Of a stretch of 64,000 bases of DNA, positions 26,231 to 37,764 are shown in pieces. The notes beneath the pieces were generated by a model, which worked only from the letters and a program-made list of their open reading frames with translations, ran no database searches and was not told where the DNA came from. This DNA is from Formicarius rufipectus. Its lineage: Eukaryota; Chordata; Aves; Passeriformes; Formicariidae. Every line of letters begins with the position of its first letter. The first letter of the stretch is position 1. Both the position numbers and the translations under genes were made by a program. The DNA lies in the NCBI GenBank assembly GCA_013399695.1, contig VXAU01002066.1:1-64000 (forward strand), read 5' to 3'.

Positions 26231-26346
26231 NTCTTTTTCTTTTTCTTTTTTCTTCCCTTCCCTTCCTTTCCTTTCCCTTCCCTTCCCTTTTTCTTTTCTT
26301 CTCTTTTCTTTTCTTCTCTTTTCTTTTCTCTTTTCTTTTCTCTTCA
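26231..26346. repeat. Polypyrimidine (CCTTT/TTTTC)n tract with an N
   Basis: About 115 bases of pure C/T on the plus strand, moving from CCCTT/CCTTT units to TTTTC units, with one ambiguous base at 26231. Its Phe/Leu/Ser-rich frame is an artefact. Confidence 0.9.
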
Positions 26347-27993
26347 TCATTCTCACTTAAAAAAATCCCCCAAGCACAATAAAATGGCTATACCTATTGC
26401 AGTTTTCTGTCTCTTAGATGAGAAGATAATACTACAATTTTTCTATGCACCAAGAATCTTCCCAGACTCTGGAATGTTAATTTGGTGCTCAGTTTAAATT
26501 TGCAATTTGTTCACCAGTTGTGTCAGCTCTGTAAGGAATATCTAAACACTCAAAAAGAACAAACTAGGAGACACTTGACAACAATCCCCTATCAGAGATG
26601 AAATCCAGTGTATCCTGCTAACATTTCTAATAAAGCATATCTCAAAATCTGCAAGGATATGTCAACCTTAAGATACAGAGAACTCACTAAACTTTGATCT
26701 AAGTTTTATCTTGGTTTGGACCTTAAGTACAGACCTACCACATTAGAGAATCACTCAGTGTATGAACACAGACTTTTCAATATGCAGAATGTAAAGGCAG
26801 AACAGAATCAGAATGAGAATAATAATATCCCTTTCAGGCTTAAAGCATCTGCTTCTTTAGCATGATGAAAAGAAAAAAATCATCTGTTCCTTTCCTTTCA
26901 GCGTAATAAAATATGACTGTAGCACTTGAAAGAAGCTGTGACCTAGGTAGGATTTTAGTTACATATGCTTAATTGTTGATTAGACTGCTATCCTACATGT
27001 ACTTGGATTTCTGTAATGGTTTTGTTTGTTTGTGTTGAATCTTTTTTGGTAGCTTAATACTAATTCCATTTTTAAAGACTGGTCCACATGAATACAATTG
27101 AGTTGAAGAGATAAATCTTCAGTGGCAGATGGGCTAGTAAATCCAGAAAAAATATTTGTGCAACTTCTGTATATCATCACTCAGTTTATAATTTTGTCTT
27201 ATCTGTGAATTTACTTCTAAAGTTTTGTTTCTATTACTTATGGTTAGACATTTCAATTTCCCAGCATATCATTTTTTGACAGAAACTTACATTTCTCAGA
27301 AAGCTTAGAAAGGACATTCTAACACAGTAATAGCTTTATGTAATCTCCTCTTCCTGGATATTTTATGCACATTCTTCTGATTTAAACAAATAAGCCCACC
27401 TTCATATTGCAATAATGACTCCTGGTGCAAAAAAGTATATGTAAGATTTTTCTTCTAATTTCTTTCATGACATTTACATTTTACTCTACTAATTGATGTC
27501 CCCTAATTTCTCCATGTTTCTTTCCATTACTGAATCATCTTATCATAGTTCCTTTCTAAATAGCAATTAGTAGTATGAGATAAAATATGCTATGGATTTT
27601 TAAAATCAAGCTTCTCTTCCTCTGTCCATGAAACACAAAATTCATTAAAAGTAATTTTAATGTTACAGTATGTAAGAACCAATACTGGAGAAGGTGGATA
27701 ATGGGATTAAACAAAGGTCTTCTTCTTAAACAAATTTTACATATTGGCAACACTGATATAATTCACAAGCTCATATGACTCTCCATAAGAAAAACTCCAG
27801 AGTTTCATTAGTGTCCCATGTTCTTTGTTACAAGAACAAAACTGTTTTATAATATAGCAAAAACACAGTCAGGTTTTCAGAGCATATTGTGAGGGTTATT
27901 CTTTTTGTGTGAGGAATAAAGGTACATCTTATACAATAGTGAAGCTGACTAGCATCTGAAGGAATCACATTAGACTTTTCCTGGCTCCAAAAA
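26347..27993. other. Unique AT-rich DNA, no gene recognised
   Basis: No repeat family, RNA gene or exon recognised. Confidence 0.45.
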
Positions 27994-28003
27994 AAGTCAT
28001 ATT

Positions 28004-28451
28004 GTTGGCTGGACTTCGTGAACAAAGATCTTGGGATAAACCTGCGCAATGGATTTTTTAGGTGAGGCACAGTGTGCGCAGAACTGGCCCCACCCCCTTC
28101 ACTCCTGAGGCTCATCTTGCCACGGCTGAGCACGCTCGGATGGTGACAGCGAGTTCCTCCAGGATTCGAACTGGTGTCCTCAGAGGAGGAGCCGGCTCCA
28201 CAGGCGGGGGCCTACGCCACTCGGCCAACGCCCACTGCCTCTCAGGTTAATCTCAAATGTTAATCTGTTAATCTCAGATTAACATTAAGGAAAAAAACAA
28301 CAAACAGAAAAGCAATAATGTCAGGTTGTTGAGCAATCCTGGGAGCCCACGTGGGTCAGAGCACCAGGGGAAGACCTCGCCTTGTTCTCTCTGCCACCAA
28401 ATGACACAAACGTGGCACTGTAGCCACGCCTGCAACACAAGCTGGGGCAGT
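28004..28451 (-). mobile_element. Long tRNA-derived SINE, copy 1
   Basis: A 448-bp insertion flanked by a 10-bp direct repeat AAGTCATATT (27994-28003 and 28452-28461). In minus orientation it has three parts. (1) A ~165-bp head starts TGCCCCAGCTTGTG. (2) A type-II tRNA-like part (~28149-28233) has A box TGGCCGAGTGG (28217-28227) and a B box AGTTCGAATCC-like stretch (28162-28172). (3) A body ends at GTCCAGCCAAC, whose last ~30 bp resembles the 3' end of the RTE-type LINE at 34627-34656. Between head and tRNA part, this copy alone has ~45 extra bp with a perfect 12-bp hairpin. The tRNA class is Ser/Leu-like by its long variable region; the anticodon is not assignable. The target duplication shows that all parts inserted together. 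Confidence 0.85.
28162..28227 (-). promoter_or_regulatory. Internal pol III A and B boxes, SINE copy 1
   Basis: The plus strand CCACTCGGCCA (28217-28227) is the reverse of A box TGGCCGAGTGG, and GGATTCGAACT (28162-28172) is the reverse of a near-consensus B box. The spacing of about 44 bp fits a tRNA with a long variable arm. In this long form the boxes lie far (>200 bp) from the 5' end of the element, so a start set by them would not copy the head. Confidence 0.65.
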
Positions 28452-28461
28452 AAGTCATATT

Positions 28462-30935
28462 AGTGCAGGATATTTGGATATGAAAGCTATAAAATATATA
28501 AATACTATCTTCCTTTCATGCCCACTTGTTTGACCCTCAATGTTATTTTAAAGCAACGTTGTACCCAGCAGAGAGCAGTTGATTTTATACTGCGTTTTGT
28601 ACAGCAAAAAAAAATGCAGTAAATCTACTGGAAAATGACAGATTGGTATATCTTTTCTTTTATTGGTTGGCCACATGAGATGAGCTACTGCATTCCACAA
28701 GGTAGTATCATAGATTATGATTTTTTTCTATTATGAAAATAAGGAGGTCAGGGAAGCATTCCTCCAAAGACAAACTCCTTTTGATATTTCCTCTGGGTGC
28801 TAGAGCTCCTTATTTCTCTACTTCAGCTAAGAGCTCATTGTGAAATGCAGCTAAAGATGCAAGTAAGATATTTCAATTTAGAATAATTTACTTAATTTGT
28901 AATTCTGCACATCAAATTTAAAGTATTTTATATTATCTTAATTCTCATTCATGTTTAGCTTCTGTGATATAGAAACAGAACTACCTAACATCATAAATAA
29001 GATTTCTTCTAAGTTTTGCTGTCAGATATGTTGGTGAGAATAGACAGTATAAAGCTTTTCCCCCAACCTTAGGTGCTGCATTTTGCAGCTAACGTTGTGA
29101 TACTGATATTGATAGTAGTTCAAGATGAAACATTCTTTTCATTGTCAGTGATGGACAGTGGGAACCTCAGTTTCAATAGTCTTCTGTCAGTGGCTGAGAG
29201 TAAGGAACTCTGGTGTCAGTCCAATGACAGGAATAAAGACATTAGTTTTATATCTACTATAATATGTACAGTTCTATGTTTGCTGGCATGTTTTCGCAAT
29301 TAAATGTATAAAACCATATGATCAGATATACTCATTAATCGACTAAAATTTAAATAAAATGTTAAAAAACCCTCAATCTGAATATTTCTTTCCACTTTTT
29401 TATTTTTACTACAAATTTTGTGGGTTTAGACCATAAAGATTCTCTTTTATTATATAACTAATGTTGTCTCCCTGATGATTTAAACAACTTATAAAAAGGA
29501 GAGATCAAAAGGCTTGGTGTCTGCAGTACTCACAGTCATCTTCACTTTTTTCAACCATAAAACTCAACATGTTCCTTAGAGTAACCTAAAGACCCTAAGT
29601 TGCATCTCTGTAAGAAGAGGGTATGAGGAAATGATATATGTATAAAATCTACATTGACAATTCAGAATTTAATGTTTTCATTACCTGGTAAACCAGACCT
29701 ATAATAGGAGCTTAGAGGTGAGGTGCTCATGCCTGATTATCAAACTTCTGTCCTTCAGTGTATAGGAAAGCGATGAAACTTCATTAATGCAAAAACCATT
29801 ACAATAGTAAATGTATTATTTCAAGTACATTTGTAATTAATTTTTTCTGCATCTGATTTATTTATACAAATGAAATATGTGGAAAGAGTGATATTATGGG
29901 ACATCACAAGATCAAAATTGTATGCATTATTGATGGAGTTATAAATTTATTTTCATTTTAATTTCTTCATTTTCAATTCTTTCTATTTCATGTTCTTCTT
30001 TCCATTTTGAAGGTGGATTTCTATTTAATAGTAGTAAATTCTGTGTAACTTTGCAAACCAAATGAAAGTGTTGGTGTGTAATGTTTATCTACCCGGCATT
30101 CCCTTTTTTGCAACAACAGCCTAGTGCAGTGAGTACACAGTGAGACATTACAGGCATATGTAACCATTCACACTAAAGGCTCTGGGATAACTTGGCCAGC
30201 CCACCCTCTCTCAGCACCTGAAGTAGCTACCAAACTCCAGTGTTCAGCACTTGAACATTTGTTTTGTTTTTTACATTATGGTTCTTCTGAGGAATATGAT
30301 TTAATCCCTCTCACTTTTCACATGCAAAGGAAGAGTTTATTTCTCCCACTGAGAAAGGAAATTGCTTGTTTATTTCGACAACTTTGAGGGTTGCAATAAA
30401 ATTAGTACTGTAAATTGCAATAACCTTATGGGAATAAATGCCACCAAAGACTGCTGATGTGCAATACACTTTAATTGGAACCCTCCAGCTCTCAGGACAC
30501 TGTCTTAATCATAGGTGCTAGAAACAAGTGGCATAGAACAGGTTATGGCCCAAAACACCATAAAGTGATTCAGCAGTCCTCCTAGCTACCCTTTACGTTG
30601 AATCATTATGATTACAATGAATAATTCACATAAGTTCTATTCTAGTCTGATATTATGATCACGATATGTCATAAAGGTAGCTCCTGGGACTTTTCTGAAA
30701 CAAAACAATATCACTCAAAGTTATATATCATAGTTGACATTTTTTTCAGCGTAAGCCTCACATTTTGCTTACAAATAAAAAGTATATATCAGAATATATG
30801 CTGAAGCTTCAATAATATATATACATATATAATTATATATAGTCCATGTCTAAAATATTTGTGATGCTGTAAAGTAGTACATGTTTGCCAGTTCAATGGA
30901 TTTAAAAAGTATTGATCAGGACAAAGAAAATATTG
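28462..30935. other. Unique AT-rich DNA, no gene recognised
   Basis: Contains alternating AT/TA runs near 30815-30845 only. I see no coding exon or repeat family that I can support. Confidence 0.45.
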
Positions 30936-30940
30936 GACAT

Positions 30941-31758
30941 TGTCTTGGTTTTTAGTATCCAGGGTCAGTTTGTCACTGTGTGGGTGTGTATTCTAAAGCC
31001 TCTATGCCATTTTTTCCCATGAACTGCTCACAATGGCACATTAGCAGCTATTGTCTAAGGCACAGCACACCGCTCAGGCTGCAGGCTGGGTGTTTTGGAA
31101 CTTCTGTGAGATAAGGAAATTCTTCTGCCTCCACACCCACCTGAGGGGTCATGTCTGCTAATGGCCCATCAGGGGTATCAAAAATAGGTCATTGTTTATC
31201 TCACAGAGTAAATCACCCATTGTTTAAGTCTCCGCCCTGGGGGAAGGACTGGGCGGAGCCTAGGTGAATATAAGCAGAGGATTTTTGGGCCTAGGGAGCT
31301 CTCTTCAGATCCAGAAGAGGACCCGAGCCACGAGCAGACTGCGACTGCCACCAGACTGCAACCATCACTCTCACCAGCAGAGGATTTCAACTGCTCTTCG
31401 GAGGGACACGCCAAAGCTTTTTCTTCCCATCCACCAACCCCCCCCCCCCACCCCCGGGGGCGACCCAGCACCGGCTACTCATCTCATCACCTGCGGTCTG
31501 TAAAATACCTCCGTGCCTGCCAGGGACAGAGACTGGGGGAGGGAAGGGGTTTTGCTCAGGTTTTTTCTTCTATTTTACTCATTTAGTTCTGGTTGTTTTT
31601 GTTTATCTTAAATATATAGATATAGATATATATAAATTATAGCTAGGAACTGTTATCCTTCCATTTATCATATCTTAATTAAAATTTGTTTTGAAATTGA
31701 AGGAGATTTGTCCCTCTGTTTTAGCTATAAATTTTTCTAAGCTCTCCAAACTTAGACA
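30941..31758 (+). mobile_element. Solo LTR, 818 bp, with promoter
   Basis: The element starts TGTCTTGGTTTTTAG and ends CCAAACTTAGACA, an imperfect inverted terminal pair. It is flanked by a perfect 5-bp direct repeat GACAT (30936-30940 and 31759-31763). A 5-bp duplication and ends of this type suit avian ERVL-like LTRs. U3 contains paired GC boxes and a TATA box (separate entry). A leader-like GC-rich region follows, with a C-rich run at ~31440-31456. No internal retroviral gene adjoins either end, so this is a recombination-derived solo LTR. The element at 40031-40440 is a shorter relative in the other orientation. The open frames across 31196-31503 on both strands are incidental. Confidence 0.9.
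31230..31274 (+). promoter_or_regulatory. LTR core promoter: GC boxes and TATA
   Basis: CTCCGCCC (31230-31237) and GGGCGGAG (31251-31258) are inverted Sp1-type GC boxes, and they also form an 8-bp stem. TATAAG lies at 31269-31274, so transcription would be expected roughly 25-30 bp downstream, around 31297. This arrangement is what fixes the plus orientation of the LTR. Confidence 0.6.
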
Positions 31759-31763
31759 GACAT

Positions 31764-33345
31764 TCAGGAAAAGGTCAAGGAAAAATGTGGTTTTGGAGTG
31801 CTTTTTATTAATATTCTGTATTTTAAACCTTAAGTCATCTTTCCAAACTTTCACCTAATCCTAACGACTTCAAAGATTATTTTAAATATATTTCTATTGA
31901 CTTCTGGAGTTGCAGTAGTATGAAAAACTTCAGATATGGAGGAGGTTATGTGAATTTCCCAGTTCTAATTTTATCTCTTGTCGATATAAAATAGAAATAT
32001 GTCTCAATATGTGAAAAGGGTATCTAATGCAGTAAAAAAGAAGATTAATAGTTCAACAGATTACAACATGCTTCTGAAATCCAAATGTCAGTATTATGGA
32101 TTATAAGTGAAATATCCCTTTATATAGAGGGTCAATATAAAGTTTTAGTGTAAAAACCTTTGATTTTTGGTCTAACATAGAAGTAAAATGTGCCATGCCA
32201 ACTGATCTTCTCTGCTGTCATCTATGAACTTCAAAGTTCCAGTTTTCAAAGTAATATTATTATCAATACATGTTTTCCTCAAATCTGTCTGCTTATCCTT
32301 TCTTATACTGAAGGTATTAATGTCAGTGCATTATATATCTCAGAAGACTAAGAAGCACAAGACACAAGTGAGAACATGTTCCATTTGTTTCTACTGTTCA
32401 CATAGTGTCTTGCAAGGAAGATAAATTGAATTTTCTGACATGTATTCCAAAACAGTGCCCTAACCTTTTCTAAGAATTATTACTAGAAAAGGGAAAGTGG
32501 GAAACAAACTGCTTGAGAAATAGCTTGTCTCGATGTAGACCGTGATAAATTTCATAAATGCAAAAACTTGGTCAATGTGAAGAATATCCAGTTCTGGAAG
32601 AATTCTATCCACTCACAAGTCATGTTGCATAACTGGCTGCAGATAGGAGCAGAGTTGGGACAGGGCACAGTGTTTCTAAAAGTTGCAGGCTATGTCTTGA
32701 ATTTCTATTGAGTAAAATGCTATTTCCTCATGAAAGTTTGAAGGATGTAACTCCCAGTCTGTGCACTGTGGCTGGTGTTTAGATTGATTTTGGATGAGGA
32801 CATGGTGCAATCTTTGGATCAAAATACATTAGATAAATTCAGTTCAAGGATAAATACTGTCAGTGAAAGACAAATGAGCTTCATGATGTTTGTCTTTCTC
32901 AAAGAGACAATATTTTGCTTAAATATTAAACAGGAGAGACATTCAACCTGTAGGTTATGTTGTCCTTGCTGATGAATGACAGTCTCCTGTCAGATCTACC
33001 AAGGTCTTTAATTAACTCTTTTTTGTTTGGAAATGAATGTTGCTCAAAAAGCTAGGTGGATTAGATCTCATCTCTCAAAAGATTAGGAGAGACCACTGTT
33101 TTAGTGGTGGAAGAAGACATGTCCAAGCCTGTTGATAGTACAAGTATAAAAGTCTGTGCAAAATGGCCCTGAATAAACCCAGAGTACAATTTAGGAGACA
33201 GTTTCTAGTGTTAATGAGTATGAAGCTAGAGTTTACTTCTGAAAACAGAACAACAAGAAGCACATTTTTAGAGTACAGAACACTTAAAAAATTATATATA
33301 TATATTAGAGAAAGATAAAAATAAAGTGGTCTTCATCCCCTGAAA
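31764..33345. other. Unique AT-rich DNA, no gene recognised
   Basis: It has a short (TA)n at ~33291-33304. I recognise no gene or repeat family. Confidence 0.45.
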
Positions 33346-33420
33346 GAAAAAAAAAAACAACTAAACAAAACAAACCAACAACAAACCAACCAACCAAACA
33401 AAAACACCCCAAAACCCCAA
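33346..33420. repeat. A/C-rich tract with (CCAA)n
   Basis: About 75 bp of A and C on the plus strand, similar in style to 859-968 and 16866-17000. Confidence 0.85.
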
Positions 33421-33625
33421 AGAGTAGTTTTTTTCACAGTTCTTTTGATTTCCCACTGCATTTGTATGCTTCCTCTACCTTTCCTCTCTTTACATCCCTT
33501 CCATATCTGTGTTAGTAGTGATATAGCATAGTGATGACACCTTTCAGGTTTATATGTTCCTGTAAGATCCTTATAAGCAATGTCTTAGTAAAATATTCAG
33601 AAAAATTGTATTGTGTTGTATGCCA

Positions 33626-34075
33626 TCTCATAGGGTCATAGCTGGAAGGGACCAACAAAGATGATACAGTCCAACTCTTGGCCCTTTCTAGATCAACTCC
33701 AACATCATCACTGCCTGACAATATAGTTCAAATGCTTCTTGAACTCCATCAGGCTTCTGAACATATCACTTCTCTGGGGAGCCTGTTCCAGTGCCCAACC
33801 ACCCTCTAGGTGAAGAACCTTTTCCTAATATCCAACCTAAACCTCTTCTGACAGAGGTTCATGCAATTTCCTCAGGTCCTGTCACAGGTCTCCAGCGTGA
33901 AGAAATTAGTGTCGGCCTGTCCACATTCACTTATGAGGTAGTTGTAGTCTGCAAAGAGGTCTATTGATATCATCAGCAAACTTACTATATCTGTATCCAA
34001 GTTGTTTATCAAGGTTTTGAAGAGAAGTGGTCCTAAAATGTAACCATGAGGAACTCCAGGTTGCCATCCTGGTTT
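33626..34075 (-). mobile_element. CR1 LINE 3' fragment
   Basis: Antisense CR1 order is clear: CTCATAGGGTCATAGCTGG, 'aagggaccaacaaagatgat', CCAACTCTTGGCCC, GGGGAGCCTGTTCCAGTGCC, CCTAATATCCAACCTAAACC, and a final part matching the reverse transcriptase C-terminus and 3' UTR ('atcagcaaacttactatatc', 'aagagaagtggtcctaaaat'). About 450 bp remain and there is no intact frame. Confidence 0.9.
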
Positions 34076-34231
34076 AACCCCATTTACATCAAAAGAGTTA
34101 AGATGTCAAAAGATTTAAGAAATCACAATATGAAGAAGGATTGTAGGAGAGAACTGTTAACTGGAAGTGATGAGGGTGAAGTTGAAGAATGAATGTACAA
34201 CTGAACTCATGTATTACCTAACCTGACAACA

Positions 34232-34281
34232 CATTCATTGTTTGTTTGTTTGTTTGTTTCTTTTTTGCTTGTTTGTTTTTT
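34232..34281. repeat. (TTTG)n microsatellite
   Basis: Five to six TTTG units followed by degenerate T-rich sequence with TTTG remnants. Confidence 0.9.
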
Positions 34282-34588
34282 ATGTTTTCTTTTGACTTTT
34301 AAAAATGCTTTCTATGTTGATTCTCTTTACCAACCACTAAGTTCTGTGACAAATCACACTTTGAAAGGAAATAAAATGACCACTACTGGTTAAAATTTTA
34401 TCTCATTACAGTAATGTTTACAAAAATTTACAAGTTTTTATTTGGAATTCTTTCAAGAAATTCTTTTATTCAGAAATGCTCATTTCCTTTTGCTGACCAA
34501 AAAGAGAAATGGGGTAATGTCTAAAAGAATTACTGAATAAAGTTAAAATATGATGCATCAGTAAATATGCCTACCCTTTATGAATTAT

Positions 34589-35140
34589 TTATAATTTTAT
34601 AAGACTAGAATTTGGACTTCTGAAATCATCATCATCATCATGGCTAGACTCTGCTAATGAAGATTTGGGAGGATTTTGCCCACACTTGCTGCAAGCGCGC
34701 TGATGGCTGATAAGGCCAATGCGAGATAGGCAAGTCCGGTTGCAAAAGGCACAGCAGAAAGTCTCTGTAGGTGGTACTATCAGAGCACGGTTCTTTCGGC
34801 GTTGCCTTTTCTCCTCTAGACTGATTCTGTGTGCTGTTTCAAAGGAGACAGCAGCATTATAGATTGTGTGTCTCCACATCTGCCGATTGGAGGCCAGAGT
34901 GGACCACTGATGGTGGTCAATACGGCCAAGGCTGAGGTGTAGTTTCAGGTAGTCCTTGTATCTCTTCTTGGGGGCTCCTCTCTTGCAGCAACTGGTGACA
35001 AGTTCACCATAGAGCACAATCTTAGGGAGGCAGTGATCCTCCATCCTGGAGACGTGCCCTGCCCAGCACAGCTGTGTTCTCAGCAGCATGGCCTCGATAC
35101 TGGTGACCTCTGCCTGTTCCAGAATGGACACATTAGTCAC
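34589..35140 (-). pseudogene. RTE reverse transcriptase C-terminus with CCHC finger
   Basis: The longest clean reading frame in the window (~183 codons) is the C-terminal domain of the RTE LINE protein. It holds the WAGHVSRMED motif, a basic KRGAPKKRYKDYLK region, a KRQRRKNRA stretch, the terminal CCHC-type finger and an acidic DDDDD run that is the translated (ATG)n tail. The frame then runs past the target duplication into host DNA. The upstream frame is shifted, so this is a remnant, not a gene. Its survival reflects a fairly recent insertion or chance. Confidence 0.75.
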
Positions 35141-35973
35141 GTAATCAGACCAGTGGATATTTAGGATTGTATGGAGGTAGCACTGGTTGGAAGTGTTCGA
35201 GGAGTCGCAGGTGGTGGCAGTAGATTACTCAAGACTCAGACCCATATAGAAGAGTAGACAGTACAGACAGGCTCTGTAGACACTGATCTTTGTACTTTTC
35301 TTCAGGTGTTTATTGCACCAGACTCTATGGAGTTTTCCGAAAGCTCTGTATGCCTTTGTTAACCTGTTGTCAATCTCTTTGTCAATCTTACCATCTGAGG
35401 AAATGATGCTTCCCAGAAAAGTGAACCGCTGGACTGTCTTAAGCTCTGATTCACCTATGGTGATGTGGGGGTGATGGAAAACTTCCTGAGGTGCAAGTTG
35501 ATAGAGAACTTCTGTCTTCTTCAGGCTGACTTCCAGCCCAAAAAGCTCAGCAGCCTCTGCAAAGCAGGATGTTAAGCGCTGCAGAGCTGTTTCTGTGTGG
35601 GCAACAAGGGCAGCATCGTCAGCAAAAAGCAGCTCGTGGACAAGGTAGTTTAGGGTCTTATTGTGTGGGCCTTCAGCCTCCTTAGGTTGAAGAGGCTTTC
35701 ATCAGTATGACACCAGGTGTAGATGCTGTTTTCTTCATCGAGATCTGCCGTGGCCCTTTGGAGCATCATGCTGAAGAATATTGTGAATAGAGTTGGTGCA
35801 AGAACACAACCTTGTTTCACACCACTGGTTATTGGAAAGGGCTCAGAGAGAGCATCACCTTGTCTGACTAGGCAGCGCTGACCCTCATGTAACAAGACGG
35901 TCATTTTTAGGAATTTGGGAGGACATCCTAATCTTTCCAAGATCTGCCACAGGCCTTTTCTGCTCACAGTGTC
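34627..35973 (-). mobile_element. 5'-truncated RTE-clade LINE, reverse transcriptase fragment
   Basis: A 1347-bp insertion flanked by an 11-bp direct repeat ACTTCTGAAAT (34616-34626 and 35974-35984). On the minus strand it encodes the C-terminal half of a non-LTR reverse transcriptase. From high to low coordinate these are: a start within the palm near DTVSRKGLWQIL, the GVKQGCVLAPTLF box (~35800-35840), the catalytic FADDAAL box (~35610-35630), then CWAGHVSRMED and a C-terminal CxxC...HxxxC finger (CAFCNRTC...SHQRAC). The 3' end is a (ATG)n tail. The FADD box, the WAGH motif and the short-tandem tail suit the RTE clade, not CR1. At least two frameshifts break it: two extra bases near 35655 and another shift near 35190-35230. 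The insertion was 5'-truncated at arrival. Assignment to AviRTE is inference. Confidence 0.85.
35650..35967 (-). pseudogene. RTE reverse transcriptase palm fragment
   Basis: About 105 codons of the reverse transcriptase domain before the first frameshift, with GQRCLVRQGDALSEPF and GVKQGCVLAPTLF motifs characteristic of RTE-like enzymes. The catalytic FADD box follows downstream in another frame (~35610-35630), so this piece cannot yield an active enzyme. The endonuclease domain expected upstream is absent because of 5' truncation. Confidence 0.8.
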
Positions 35974-35984
35974 ACTTCTGAAAT

Positions 35985-37764
35985 ATAACGTAGATAACAG
36001 TAGGAAAATAATTGCAGCTTACAGAACACAGATTTATATTGGCTTTATATTTTGTTAATGATGTATCCGCTAGTCTCTAGAAACCATATAATGCATGAGG
36101 GAATTTCTTCTATTACATCCTTTTTCTCACCTAGGAAGTATCATTTAGTTAATGTAAATTACCAGCTTAGACAAATAGTCATATAACTAATTGTCTCAGT
36201 GTTTAGTAGCAAAACATTAACAATTTTAGTATTAGTAAAAAAACTTCATTCTACCATGTGTCTGACACTTGAATTGTCCTGTGAATGAGTGTCAGAGCAT
36301 CAATTTTCACTGGAAAAGTGCTTTCATGGAGTCTAAGAAATGGGTATTCTGTTCTTAAATATGCAGAATAATAAAGCAGTTCAAATTATGTAGTTCTGCT
36401 GGAGACAATGAGATTACATTGGGATGATACTCAAATATTAGCAGTTTAGCTGTGGAAGGTCTATTAATAGTTTCATCTCACGTGGTGAACAGCACTGAAA
36501 ATATAAAATAATGGGGCTTTAATGTTACATATGTTGCTGGTTTTAGTGTCTGCTGAGTAAGTTCTCCAGTGCAATATTTGTACACACAAAAAACTCAGTA
36601 TGTGAATAGTACCTTATGACAGAGACATTACTCTTCCTGAGGCCAATGCTTATAGGCTTATAAGCCCTGACTATAAAGCTGAAAGGCTTGGCAGCCCTGC
36701 CTAACTGAGCATCGAGGTCCCACAATTCTTGAAATACAGTTTAAATTTCTCATCCAAACCCAATAAAGTGTTAGTATGTTTTATAATAGGGACCTGGTGG
36801 GTAAAGTAAGTTAAACAAATTTTGCCCTGGATTTTACTTTGAAAGATGAACCAGAGCTGCTCAGGAAACAGTATGGGCCACTCATGAGCCACAGTTTAGC
36901 CAGTACTACAATAAGGTTCTGCGATTGGTTTACACTCAAGCAAAAGACAGGTTGGTAAATCTGAAAAAGAGCAATGAAACTGAAAAACTGATACAATAAG
37001 AGGTTTATATATATATAAATTAAATTATATTTTAAAAGTATTTTCATCAATAGTACTGTGAATATTTGTGTTTTGATAACTGTGATGATTTAAAATACTC
37101 AGATATTTTTTTCCAAACTAAAGCAAGTAAGTATTATTGCAATGCACAACTTTGCATGATAAATCACTAGATTTGGTGGGGGTATTCACTCCAAGTACTA
37201 ATGGAGTTACAAAAAGGTTATTCAACAGGGTGTCTGTTTAATTCTGCATATGAATAACTATAACTGAAGATGCATACTGAATTTTTCTAGAATTACTCCT
37301 GGAATATGGCTAAGCCTTCCAAATACTGATTAATCATTACTTTCTAATACTTTATAAAAATAAATATTTTATCTCATTTTCTGAGTTACCCTGAAGCCCT
37401 TTTTCTCTTTCTATGCTCACACAGTTCCTTGAAAGGTCTCTGTTGTGGTAGTCTCTTATATTATCAGCATCGGTGTTCTGTGGACATAGACACTTTTTTT
37501 AAGATCCAGATGAGATTTGGAAGATAGTAAAAAGTATAGAGATAGGATAACAGAGACTATGAGATATTTAAGTAATTCTGTGTCTAGAATAATTTTTTGC
37601 AATTTCCAAGGATAACTGAGGCAGAAGACAGTACGGCTTGTTGAAAGGATTGTCTTTTTTTTTTTTTTTCCTTTTAAAAGAATAAAATATACTTCAAGGA
37701 CACATTTGTCTGTTTAAAAAACTCTTGAGCTAGTTTTTTGTTTTTTTTTTTTTTCTCCCCACAG
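35985..37764. other. Unique AT-rich DNA, no gene recognised
   Basis: It contains poly(T) at ~37657-37669 and a long T-run at ~37737-37754 that leads into a splice-acceptor-like site. Otherwise nothing recognised. Confidence 0.4.

Noticed and set aside
28149..28233. Genuine Ser/Leu tRNA gene
   Set aside because: A and B boxes are present but the acceptor and anticodon stems do not pair well, the anticodon is not assignable, and the same sequence occurs three times inside elements with target duplications. It is a SINE part.
31196..31503. Frames across the GC-rich LTR leader
   Set aside because: They follow from high GC and few stops inside a clearly bounded solo LTR.
34627..35973. CR1 identity for the LINE at 35 kb
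   Set aside because: Its RT motifs, C-terminal finger, 11-bp target duplication and trinucleotide tail differ from CR1, which ends in an ATTCTATG-type repeat and rarely shows duplications.
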